The notes beneath the pieces were generated by a model. It worked only from the letters and a program-made list of their open reading frames with translations, was not told the origin of the DNA and ran no database searches. DNA of 64,000 nucleotides from Suillus spraguei (taxonomy: Eukaryota; Basidiomycota; Agaricomycetes; Boletales; Suillaceae), in assembly GCA_016800925.1 (NCBI GenBank), contig JABCPU010000037.1:235793-299792 (forward strand). The letters are read 5' to 3'. Of the stretch, positions 10,357-21,079 are shown piece by piece. Within the stretch, counting starts at the first letter, position 1. Every line of letters starts with the position of its first letter. The position numbers were made by a program, and so were the translations under genes.

Positions 10357-12358
10357 TTAGGCTTTGGCTCTCGGCCACTCTGCGATAATGTCATCTGAGC
10401 GACGACGAAGGTTATGTTCGTCCCTGAATGGAATATCAATATCCTCCAACTGCGTTAGATGCTGCAAGATGTCTTGAAGACAAGTGACCTAGATATAGGC
10501 GGACCGGCTGAGAATATTGCCGATGAATCATTAAATCGACCCACCGATGCAAGTTCCGAATCCAGGTGCGGGTACACGGACTCAATCTCAGCCAATACTA
10601 TGCTCAAATCCTCCATGCCCTAGTATATATGAACAACAGAATGCAGATGTCGGAGACTCATTCCGTACCTTGTGGCCAAACTTTGTCTTTCCTTTGACAA
10701 GTCGTTGTAACGCCGCAATCCATTTGGATACTTGATCTTCGGTAATCTCGATCTTATACTTCTTTTGAATAGGTTCATCTTCGAGTCGACTCTCTGCATA
10801 AGTTCTCTTTTGAGAGACTTGCACGTCATTGTGCCCAGAGATACTTGTGGCTTCGGTGCTTTGCGAAATAGACGTGTCGATGAATGCTGCTGAATTGCTG
10901 GATGAGATAGGGCTGCTTTCTTTGCTTACTGCGACTTCGCACACAGGCACGAAGGCAGATGCCGAATCTGCAGTTACCTGTGGTTACGACATATCAGCTT
11001 GTGTTCATTCCTGGTCCGCGATGCATGGTACTCACGGGAGTGATTATTCCGTCACGCAAGTGAGGTGTGTCTGCGCCTCCGAACATTGCATCCAATCGTT
11101 CATTGAATTTCTCCCCTCTAGATTGCTGTGGAAGAGCAGCAGTTTGAACACAGTCCAGCTGCGTAAATTTGGGCGGCAAGGTACGATGTTCATCCTCGAC
11201 TGAAGCTAGCCCTGACTTGACTTCACTGTGTTGATCTCCCTGATGTGTAGAGGTTGGAACATCGTCAAAAGTGGCGTCCTCGGAGGGAAAGAACTTCGTT
11301 CTTGAAGTCCTGTCCTGCGACTTTTTGTCGGTGCCGCACCCTGTGGCATGGCGCTGACGATGCCAAGTAATGCTGGCTACCCGAGTGTCTAATGCAGCAT
11401 CAATAGCCTTTTGCATAGACTCATAAGGAATGGCATGGGCAGATTTTCGCGGAGCTATGGTCGGAACCGCTGTAGTGGTATTGGATATTGGAGCATGGAC
11501 TACCACGATGGCCTCAGCTTGAGAGCCTTCCTGACTTGCGCTTCTGCGAGTGTTCTGAATCTGGCGGGGCCGTTTGCTGCAATTCACAGCTTGTACGTCT
11601 GTGCTGCTCCCTTCACTGTCAATAGGTGTGACTGTCGGCGGGATATTATGTGAACCATTGGCGTTGAATGTTACTTGCAGTATCTCCTGCAAACTTTGGG
11701 AACTGTGGAAATCTCTCGACTCGGAGTGTACGCCTGGAATGCGGGAGGATGCCTGCTGGACTTCTTGTCGAGGCATTGCAATCGGAGGACTATGGACTAG
11801 ACTTTTCCCGTGTTTCTGCGTTTTTCTCGCATTCGTCGAAGGCGGGGCTTTTGAATCATCCGCACCTAAAGGGAGCTCGTCCATACCGCCTTCCCATCCA
11901 AAATAACCAGTGGTGTCCATGAAGTGAGATCATCATGGTGTTCAAGCTGTGTGGTATCTCCATTTACTATGGTGCTGTCACCTCGAGATAGTCGAGGGAC
12001 TACTTCATCTGGAGTTGGAGGAGGTGAGACTGATGAAAGCACTATCCTAGTAATGGTTTTGTAATGAGTATTTTGGACATTGACTCGAAGACAATTAACG
12101 GTGATGCAATGGTTAGAAAATACTTACTTGTCATGTTTGGACTCGGAATCCGACTCGGAGTCTTTTGAGTAACTACCCGCGAAATTGATACCCCTGGTGG
12201 GAGCCTGGCCCTACAAGTGAAAGAATCATGGTCAGAAATGGCACAAGCAAAGGAAGGCAAATATGTGCAATATTACTGACATGTGGTCTTGCATGTGTAG
12301 CTACAAACTGGTGTGTCATAAGTGGTGTGTCATACATTCTTGCCCATTGCTTCATCAT
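10357..12358 (-). CDS. Uncharacterised multi-exon protein with C-terminal helical (TFIIS-N/IBD-like?) domain
   Basis: My model starts at ATG 12358 (MMKQWARMYDTPLMTHQF), joins through an exon with an acidic SKDSESDSESKHD tract and PPPTPDEVVPRLSRG, then a large exon (GGMDELPLGADDSKAPPS onward, about 11.88-11.03 kb). From there it splices to KEDSS-rich and QKRTYAESRLEDEP sequence, and ends VTCLQDILQHLTQLEDIDIP ... IIAEWPRAKA with TAA at 10357. Every join is GT-AG and keeps phase. The long middle is low-complexity and polar (disordered). The last about 95 residues are helical with a leucine pattern reminiscent of the TFIIS N-terminal/LEDGF integrase-binding fold; that is a guess. A nuclear role is inferred from composition only. 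An alternative shorter start is ATG 11920 (MDTTGYFGWEGG), which would drop the first exons. Confidence 0.65.
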
Positions 12359-13179
12359 GCACAGAAAAGCTAGGCAGTCAAATTTGAAAGAGGCTTGAGT
12401 TACTACTTTGAGATGAGTAAGTTTATGAAATATTAGATGAGAAAATGAGATTCACCAAGGGAATGTGGTTACTTGCTGTATGGTGTGAGACTGAGAGATC
12501 TTAGGTAACTAAGGGAATGATTCATCATCACTCTAAGATGGGCCATTACTATATATTGACTGGATTGTTTGGTATTGTTGACATGATTTGACATACAGCT
12601 TAGTCACTCACTATCCTTACAAATAATTCACATGATTTGTTCACTTGCCTAATTTAGCTAGGCTGACAGTGAGTGATGTGCACAGCCACCTCTTACATGA
12701 TCATTACCTAAGATGCTGTTTGGACAGTGACTCCAGGTTCAAAATTCCTGCTTCAAATCTGCACGTGAGCAGGATCACCCGACTACATGCATCATCAGTG
12801 CCAATAGTACAATCTATTAGATACATACCGTCATCATCGAAATGTCTGATAAATTGAGCAGTGGCTCTTCACATTCCTTATGTTCTTGAGGCACTATTGG
12901 TGTCTCATCTGTTGCTGCAGTGTGACAAACAAAGTCACGCTGACCGTGAAAGTGCTGTTTTCCACAAGCATCTCATTGCCATCTAGGTGGCTACTGAACA
13001 AATCCCTTATAGTGAGGAATAGCCTTTTTGCTTCGCTAAGGCCATACTGTTCTTATTCTGCAGACCCTTGCTGCTTACTGGATCCTTGTACTGATGTCCT
13101 CATGTCCTATTTCCCTCTAGATCCATTGGTGTGTAGCCTATTCGTTTCTGTTGTTACTAAACCTAGGGCAGGACTATCA
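12359..13179. other. AT-rich non-coding region at the edge of the transposon block
   Basis: Short frames only, none with recognisable content. Marks the change from the gene island to repeat-derived sequence. Confidence 0.4.
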
Positions 13180-13640
13180 CATTACATTTCACGAGGCTGC
13201 TGCATGCTGCACACCTCTTTGCTGATATCACATAGTACATCTCTATTTCACTACTGGTTTTGCCCTGTATTCTGACTGCACATGATACATGTTAAAAGGA
13301 CTCATTGCACATACTGGTACTTTTACCTTCGTGTAACCTTGGTATCACTGTACTATAGGTCAGACTTACTATCTAGCTCTGGGACCACCCAGTAGTGGAA
13401 GTAGTCTTTTGTTACAGTTACCACTCCTTTATTGATATCACTCATTTACCGCTACCACTGCCATCATACAATTGACCCTTATTTTGACTTGACTTCTGAC
13501 TGACTGTTACTTTACCACTGAAAGTACTGCAGTTTGTTGGCTGTTATAGCTTCACCATTACTTTTCTTGTCATCTTTACTTCTTGGAACTATACAGTGAT
13601 TCACCTTCACCATGCAAGCCACCATTATGTAACCATCAGT
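13180..13640 (+). repeat. Diverged partial copy of LTR family L
   Basis: Around 13354 the sequence CTATAGGTCAGACTTACTAT, followed by TCTAGCTCTGGGACCACCCA and TACTTTACCACTGAAAGTAC, aligns with the central part of the better preserved L copies at 16.7, 46.0 and (inverted) 14.6 kb. The ends are not resolvable. Confidence 0.6.
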
Positions 13641-13833
13641 ATACTATTAGTAGCATTTAGTTTCTCGTTTGTTTTCCCTCAGCGTTTGTTCCCACTCGCT
13701 GAGGTATGTTAACTTGTACTCCATACTTAAACTCTCCATACTGATAAAGACTAGACACTTGTTGTTCTAGGTACATACTCAATACATTAGCATTTGTTCC
13801 CACTCACTGAGACACTCATTGTTCTAGTCTTTA

Positions 13834-14284
13834 GGTTATGAGCCCTGAGCTCAAATAGCTCAGCAGATTAGTCTAGAACACGTTAATCTCACATAGGAAC
13901 CCATTGAGGATGCTCAACCACTGATCACTTGTAAAAGGACAATCCTTCTACCTCAGAACTTCCCACACTTCTGTTTAATAAGATGGGAAAAAATTTGATC
14001 ACATTATAGAATTACAAGGCACAGATTCTTATCCATGTAATGTCAAGCTTGCATTGACTAGCGAAGGACTTTGGAACCACTGCAGCAGTGGAACTAACTC
14101 TGTTACAACCATGCAAAACCAGGGGCTACTAAGAAGTCCTGGCTTACATGGGGTTGTACTGGAGGGTCAGAAAGTCAAAGGGGCTTGGCCTCAGCTCGTG
14201 TGCTGTGCCCCTTACCTGAGTATGGGCTCTTAATTTTGGATGAAGCCCGAGGGGGAGTTCTGGTGACATTCGGATGGAGTCCAG
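13834..14284 (+). mobile_element. Internally deleted Copia remnant with primer site, gag start and polypurine tract
   Basis: GGTTATGAGCCCT at 13834-13846 matches the half-tRNA(iMet) primer-binding sequence used by Copia elements. It is followed at about 13.99-14.09 kb by a gag-like segment (IIELQGTDSYP, LALTSEGLWNHC), and at about 14.24-14.26 kb by a Copia pol end (EARGGVL) overlapping a polypurine tract CGAGGGGGAG. Nearly all of gag-pol is missing. Upstream, two direct copies of a TTTGTTCCCACTC-GCTGAG motif (near 13.69 and 13.80 kb) may belong to its 5' LTR. Confidence 0.6.
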
Positions 14285-15116
14285 TGTAAAGATACAACCT
14301 AGCTTGGGCTGTAGATAAACCACTGCCTAAACTAGTATGTTAGTCTTGCGCTCCGTCTAGTCTGCTTCACTTGTAAGAACAAGAGCATTCGACCCTAAAG
14401 GGGGATGCCTATTAGTATGGTCAAGTTTGAGTCTAACTTATTTGCAAAACAAGCGTCTGGTCAGCGGTAAGTTGCCGCAGTCAGTGATGATACCGCTGGA
14501 ACTAGTGTCGTGCATAGCGGAGCTACCGTCGTCGAGATAAAGTCAGTAACAGTTGCATTGAGCAAGTGATGTCGAGCAGTGGTCTCTGCAGTAGCGGTAA
14601 GGTTGTGAGCGGTGCAAGAAACAGTAAAGAAGTCCACGGTACTTTCAGCAGTAAAGTAGTGGAGCATGAGAAGTTCAGTCAAAGTAACAATCAAAAGTCC
14701 AGCGGTATGCGGTAACGGAGAACGAGCATGATGTATTAATGAGCAATAAAGAAACTTTAAAGACCATGTCCACTACTGGGTTGATCCAGAGCTAGACAAT
14801 AATCCTGACCTATAGTACGTGCAATGGTGTAAAATCAGGTACTGTATCGTGCGGGGTACACGGTGCTTATATCCTAATTCATATGTACTCGGAATACTCT
14901 AGGAGATCAGTAGCGCTGGAGTGTTGTAACTGCCGTAAGTAAACATAGCGCGAGGTGCTGTGGCACGAGGCAACATGTAATAAGGCTTGCCGTGGAATCA
15001 GTGATAACGAACAGAAAACAAACTACACACCAAATGGAGCTATGCGGACGCAGCAAGGACATGGAAGGACATCGATTCGTGGAATGAGGTGCGGCAGTCG
15101 GTATGGTGTGCGGTAA
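14285..15116 (-). repeat. LTR family L, copy L1 (inverted, truncated)
   Basis: Reverse complement of the L sequence. It starts TGTAAAGATACAACC (the reversed CA end of L) and contains CAGAGCTAGACAATAATCCT and CAAATGGAGCTATGCGGA. It stops at 15116 in the middle of the family sequence (CGGTATGGTGTGCGGTAA), about 110 bases short of a full copy. Confidence 0.8.
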
Positions 15117-16127
15117 TGATGCTGAGCAAATCAAAAGGTCTGCATACCTACCAAAGCACCAGAGGCACCATCACTGCCAGCAACACAACTCCCCTGGATC
15201 CCATCATCTCTACACCATCTTCCATCCACCAGCAACAGAATGCGCACTTCCAGAGCCACCACCATCTTCAGTGGATCCACAATCACTTGGGCTGCATGTT
15301 CCATCCACCTTCCTCTCTCCTTCTACTGAAGGCTCTAGCACTAACTCAGCATGGACCAGCATTAGCCATGGAAAGTGCAAATTTAGTGCACTTTACCCTG
15401 CATCAGCTGTGGGCTTTCAGAAACAAAGTTGGCCACCATCTACCACATTATTAGTACAGCAGGAAGGCACTGAAACAATAAAGAGCCTCATCGAAGTAGT
15501 ATGTGAGATGCACCAGAGCCTTGTGTCAGCTCCAATGCAGCTTTCCACACACATTGGGAATGCTGTTATCCTACTCAACAAATGCACAGAGGTAACAAGC
15601 AAAGAGAGCTTGACTATTGCCAATTTTTTGGCTAAACACAAGAACCAGGCCATTATTTTTTACTTGCTAGATGACCTGATAAGGGTAGAATTGTTGGAGG
15701 AGAAACAAATAATTTGTAGTGGTGAGCCACATGGGCCATACTACTAGCAATCCATGAATTTAAACCCACATCTCAACATGACACCCGGTACCAACATCAA
15801 CCCTCACATGACCTAGGACTTAGGCCCAGCAGAACATGAACTCTGTCATGCACAGGAACATTGCTCCATCAAATATCAATCCTGTGAATCCACATCTGAA
15901 TCACCCTCCGACATAAGCAGATTCTGCACATGGACTTGCTGCATTACCAAGGATGTCAGGGATGATGAATCTTGCCTGTGGCCCTCCTGGAGGCATGCCT
16001 GGTAGTATGAGTGGCCAGATCAACTCCAGAATGATAGGCATGCCAAGTGACATTGACTTCCAGGATGATAGTGCACTGACGTGCCAGGCATTGCTTGACT
16101 CAGAATATATGATTGTAACATAGCATT
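15117..16127 (+). pseudogene. Gene remnant of unknown family
   Basis: An open stretch to 15747 encodes a Pro/Ser/His-rich part followed by an amphipathic helical part (TIKSLIEVVCEMHQSLVSAP, then NKCTEVTSKESLTIANFLAK). A second open stretch (about 15.85-16.12 kb) is rich in Asn-Pro-His and Met-Gly (NPHLNHPP, GPPGGMPGSMSGQINSRM) and is broken by stops. The 5' part is cut off by L1. I do not recognise the family; base composition and stops suggest decay. Confidence 0.4.
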
Positions 16128-16157
16128 GGTACAATTTTTTTTGTAATACATACAACT

Positions 16158-17368
16158 ATGGCAATGGAAGTCCCCTTCATTCATGTTTCTCAATATAATC
16201 AGTCCACATCACTAGTGCAATTGCCTCTCAACAAGCATCTGCTTGTCTCTGCTCAGGAGTATCTGCTGGCCCTTCAGAAAGTATATAACCTACAGTATTG
16301 TTGTGATGAACATATTGATGCTGACCTTAAAACCCTAACTTTTGACACATGTCTCACATCTATAGAAGCCACCACTTGTCTAAGGCTGTCTTGCCCCTTT
16401 TGTACAAGCTGCCAGCATCTCACGCTTACCACATACCATACTGACTCACTGGTCCACATTTCTTGAGCCGATGTTCATCCATGTCCTTGCCTTGTCTGCA
16501 TAGCTCCATTTGGTGCATAGTTTGTACATGTTCGTGTATCACTGATTCTACAGCAAGTCTTATTACATGTTGCCTTGTGCCGCAGCTGCCGCATGCCATG
16601 TTACATACCAGCAGTGACCTCACCTACTTGCTACTGATCTCGCCTGTGTATTCCAGTTACATACAACATAGGATATAAACACTTGACAGCCCGCATATAT
16701 ATGATACCTCATCTTCACCATACTATAGGTCAGGATTATTGTCTAGCTCTGGAACCACCTAGTAGTAGACTTTGTCTTTAGTTTCTGTCACTGCTAGTTA
16801 ATTGATATTGCTTGTTTACTGCTACCGCTGGCATACTGCTAAGCTATTGACCCCTATCTTGACTTGACTTTGCACCAACTGCTACTTTACTACTGAAAGT
16901 ACTGTGGTTAACTTTTTTGTTTCTTCTTCACCACTTGCACTGTACCACTACTGCTTACTGTCACTCACTCAATGCTACTCACTGGCATTGTTATTGTCAC
17001 TGCTACTACTGCTACTTATGACACTAGTTCTGGCAGCATCATTGCTGACTGCAGCAACTCACTGCTGACAATGGCACCACTCTTGCACTTCAGTTTGATA
17101 TTACCTTGACTATACTAACAGGCATCCCACTTTAGGGTCAAACATTCTTGCCTTAGCAAGTGAAGCAGACTAGGAGGAGCACAAGACGCACATACTAGCT
17201 TAGGTCGTGGTTCATCTACAGCCCAGGCTAGGTTGTATCTTTACATTGTCCTCTACAAGATTGTATTCGTCCTCGGGGCAAGATCAAAATGCCATTGGTG
17301 CTTCATAACACCGAAGATCTGTTCAACAATGTTGCACAGTGCTGTATGATGCAAATTAATCAGCTCCT
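16158..17368 (+). pseudogene. Short frame of unknown function, split by an L LTR
   Basis: The frame opens at 16158 (MAMEVPFIHVSQYN), runs to 16301 and is interrupted by L2. It resumes in the same phase after one copy of the TTGT duplication at 17250 and ends at a TGA near 17368 (ICNNVA-like end, QCCMMQINQLL). The perfect phase across the insertion suggests it was one continuous frame before L2 arrived. No recognised domain. Confidence 0.45.
16302..17245 (+). repeat. LTR family L, copy L2 (complete, 944 bp)
   Basis: Begins TGTGATGAACATATTGATGC and ends GTTGTATCTTTACA (TG...CA). Flanked by a 4-bp direct repeat TTGT at 16298-16301 and 17246-17249. It carries no coding capacity and behaves as a solo LTR. 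Homologous to L1, the L3 halves and the 13.2-13.6 kb fragment. Confidence 0.85.
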
Positions 17369-18036
17369 TTGAATCTTGTGGTTGTTACAATTGTACATGC
17401 CCCTATTTATTTTCCCCTTTGTACTATTATATCACGTGATACTTTGACTTGCTTCTTGAACTCTGCTGGTTTAGCATACATGTATGCTAACCATGTGACT
17501 CATATGTCTCAACATATCTGTACTATACTTGCCCTCCTCTTTAGGATATGCACTTATGCTCTCACAATTGCTTGGTCTGTGCACATATATGATCTTATTT
17601 AAGCACAGTATATTTGTACTAGTTTGGTACTTTAATCTTACTGGGTTTTACCTGAAATCTCCTTCACTTAGGCCTCTCAACCTAAGTTGTCTGAATTATC
17701 TCTAAGTCTAAGCACTCCTTAGCCTTAGTCTCTATTCTTGATCTTGTACTTAACTTAGCCAAGTCTTGTACATTGAACCTTTGCTCTTGTGCTTAGGTAT
17801 AGAACTCTTAAGCCTGACCCTTTCTTTGAGCTTGCTTGTTAGAATGACCTCAGTTCATAACATCATGTTATGTTACTGGTGTGCCACAAGTACTTGACTG
17901 CCCCCCAATGATGTCTGACAGCATGATATACCACTACTGCATGTCTATGTATATGAAAACTTCTCCACATCTACTCTCACCAGATGTTAACTATGAATAC
18001 ATCTACCAGAACCAAACCTCACAACATAAGATCCAT
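17369..18036. other. Non-coding, repeat-derived
   Basis: No supported frame; AT-rich with many short T/C-rich runs. Confidence 0.4.
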
Positions 18037-19030
18037 CTACTGCCAGGGGCCTTCACCTAATGTCATCCCACCATTGCTGCTGCAAGGCCTGCTGGCAATA
18101 GTGCTAACAAATGGGCCAGCAGATAGACCACCTATTGTGGAACTGCCAGCAATGCTACCAACTGATGATGGCAAGTTAAAGTACAAGCCTTCCATGGCTT
18201 GCATCTGACCCACATTGACAGGCATCATGCTTTGGCTGCTGCTGTACATTAGGTTGGCAAGATACATAGAGTTTGCAAAGGGGGAAGATAATAAATGAGA
18301 CAGTCCGGTAAGACATTGACAGATGGCATTATAGGCATCCTGAAGGATAGTAGTGGCATGTTCTTGTTGCCCCAATTGGTCTTGAGCATGTCAATGGTCT
18401 TGAGCATGCCAAAGGTCCTGATCCCTGGTGGCCGATTCCTCTTGCAAGGTCTTAACTTTAATCTACTAAAGGACTCACTATTTTGATATTATCCTTCAGT
18501 ACATTATGCTCCAGTGACATCAACCCTGGAGTGACTTTGGGCCTTTTTGAAGTCTTTGTTTGTCTAGCAAGGGTGAATATAGACACTAAGAAATTATGAA
18601 CACTGACCTGGATTGTAATCATGGCAGTAACATCAGGTTGCAGTGTACCAGATGCAATTGGTGGTGAACCAGTGGTTGATGCTTTTTGTCTCTTCTGAAT
18701 TTGAGTTGGCCGACCTCAATTAACCTCAAGGGCTTCTTTTACATTCTCTGCTAGAACTACTTCCTTCCCCTTACCTTTCTGTGAGGAGCTATATGCCAGT
18801 AGTGAATCCTTACAGGTATGGCCTGGACCTGTGTCATCTCCCTTCTGCTCTTGAAATGCATTTACTTTCATCTTCTTCAGTGTTGGCTTTGGTCTAGGTT
18901 TCACCCCAGTCTTGGTGAAGGCTAGTGTTTGAGCTGATTCAACTACCCCAATGGCAAAACCAGTAGATGGTTTTGACACCTTAGTAGGCCTGGGCCTGGC
19001 AACAGTAATACTTCTTACCTTATCCTTCAA
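18037..19030 (-). pseudogene. Decayed gene of unknown family (basic N-part, coiled-coil C-part)
   Basis: Minus-strand pieces in order: a Lys/Pro-rich segment from 19030 (RSITVARPRPTKVSKPSTGF, SSQKGKGKEVVLAE), then after an in-frame TGA GRPTQIQKRQKASTTGSPPI (about 18.7 kb). A coiled-coil-like stretch follows (LQEESATRDQDLWHAQDH, stop, HAQDQLGQQEH; 18.45-18.38 kb), then a Met/Ser-rich segment to 18037. Stops interrupt it at least twice. A further open stretch at 19192-19575 (ISHATDKLLTILSRVAKLEN) may be its 5' part. No domain recognised. Confidence 0.4.
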
Positions 19031-19954
19031 TGGATGTTGCTGGATTCAAGGATCATCAGTTCTAATCCTGGCCTATACTGGCGCACTAGCAAAAGATTAC
19101 TGTGTTATATCTAGGTGTTCCAGCATTTCTATGGCTGCTGAAAGCAGAATTGGTAGGATGACTGTCGCCAACACAGCATAGGTCTTGAATATCAGCAACT
19201 GATTACAATCAGCATATCACCCTGTCCTACTATTAAAAGAACACTCACTATAAGATCTCCAATTTTTACAGCTAACTTTAGATGATCAGGATGTCCATTC
19301 TCCAACTTTGCTACTCTGCTCAGAATTGTCAGAAGCTTGTCTGTAGCATGACTTATAGCATTATTGGAAAATTCAATGGTGGGCATAGTATAGAAAATAA
19401 ATTTAACAGATGAGAGATGAGAGTATTGATAATGTATGTATACAAAACAATTAAAATTTGAGGTCAGTAACTTCTTAGCATCGAAGCTAGTACCATATGG
19501 CAATGATGTTTGAGAATCATGTGTTCTAGGAAGACACAATGCATTGTTTGTGTTCCATAATTTCAAGTTCCGCAATCCACAACTGGGTCAAATATATTAC
19601 TAGTTGGATAAAATCTCCATTATTTTCAGAAAACATCACATGTCATATCAATCCTACCCATTGTGCTTATTCATAAAGAGTTCAATTCAAAACACCAATA
19701 CATACTGACAAATCTGTCAATAGCAGTAAAGCTGGAATGCTGGCAGTTGATGTAGATAGCCCTCATAAGTTTTATCTTTCTAACTTTGGCAATGGACCGT
19801 CCTGACTCCCAACCAGGATTCAATTTAGAAATGAGTCTTCTTATGGCACAGCCACAGGCAGCACTGCTGGTAGTCAATGTAGGTAGCTCTCATGAGTTTC
19901 TCTCTCACTTTGGCAATTGACCATTCTAACTCCTCATCATGATTCAATTTAGAA

Positions 19955-21079
19955 ATGAGTCTCCCTTTGGCACAGCCACCACTGGTGCCGAGGTTTAACT
20001 TCAGCATGGATATTGACATGCCTGCAGCTCCATCTCTCACACCTGCCATGTCAAAGTTCAACTTTAGCATGAACTTGAGCATTCCTAGTGCTATACCACC
20101 CACATCACTGCATACCCAGCAACCATTCAACCTTGAATTCAATAATCCAGGAAACCCCACACAGGTCAATGCCTCAGGATCCACTGTGTCATCTCAACCT
20201 ACAGAAAAACCAATCACCAGCATCCCAACTCCCAAGCTATTCAACCTGGGCTTTAATCTTCCGGTCCAGTCCAAGGAGCTTCTGCCAGCAACCGCATCTT
20301 CACAGATGTTCAATCTTGGCTTCAATCTCTCAATTGTAGTCTCTCATGCTATCCTGCCAGCAATACACCCTGGACTGGTGCCTACCCAAGCAGATACCTC
20401 ACACCATGTAGGTTATGACATCAACAATACACATAAGTGATATATTCTCCTCTGAATCAGTATTGACCATTGTCTGCAGCATTCCAGTTTGGATGTGAAC
20501 CTCTCTCTCCAATTGGGGAGTGGCAACTAGAACTCATCAAAGTTCCAGAACCTACACCAACTGCAGCTTCACCAGTACCACTACCAGCACTGCCTGCAGC
20601 TGCCCCAGCACCATCTGCCACTGCAGAAGCAGTGGCAGGACCATCCACTGGCCAAGCAGCGCCAAGACTGTTCACCAATTATGTGCCGTGCGAGTTGCCT
20701 CCCATCTCTGGACATATGTGACGGCCCACACTGAAATATGTGGTCAGTGATGCTGAGCGTGCAGTGATCAATATTGTGAAGTGCCTCAAAGGATCAGAAT
20801 ATAAGGTTGTTTTGTTGAGACAACATGGCACAAATGATAGTTGGTAGCGCCTTAGGTCTGAGGGATGATGTCCAGGATCCTAATCCTGATGAAGTCTTGG
20901 AGGGCAATCATGTGATGCTCATGGCATTCACTGAAAGCAGAGACAGGCCAACTAGGATCTTCAGAGATCTAATTAACCTACATTATATTGCACAGGTGCA
21001 TAAACAAGTTCTTCCTGCAGTGGAACCCTTATTGCATGATGTAGAGTTGGCAGAGGCTGGGTTTAGTAATCAAATATAG
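19955..21079 (+). pseudogene. Decayed gene of unknown family with repeated F-N-L-x-F-N motif
   Basis: Frame 19955-20440 encodes a spaced repeat with the core F-N-[FL]-[SEG]-[MF]-[ND] (RFNFSMDI, KFNFSMNL, PFNLEFNN, LFNLGFNL, MFNLGFNL), about every 20-30 residues. A second frame from 20470 is Ala/Pro-rich (PVPLPALPAAAPAP). A third, 20825-21079 (VLEGNHVMLMAFTESRDRPT), follows after stops. These may be exons of one gene, but the stops between them argue for decay. No family recognised. Confidence 0.4.

Noticed and set aside
11920..12020. Frameshift in the uncharacterised gene upstream of MDTTGYFG
   Set aside because: A GT-AG intron of about 90 bases joins RLSRG to GMDELPL in phase; no disruption is needed.
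14285..17245. L1 and L2 as the two LTRs of one element
   Set aside because: They are in opposite orientation and L1 is truncated; L2 has its own complete target duplication.
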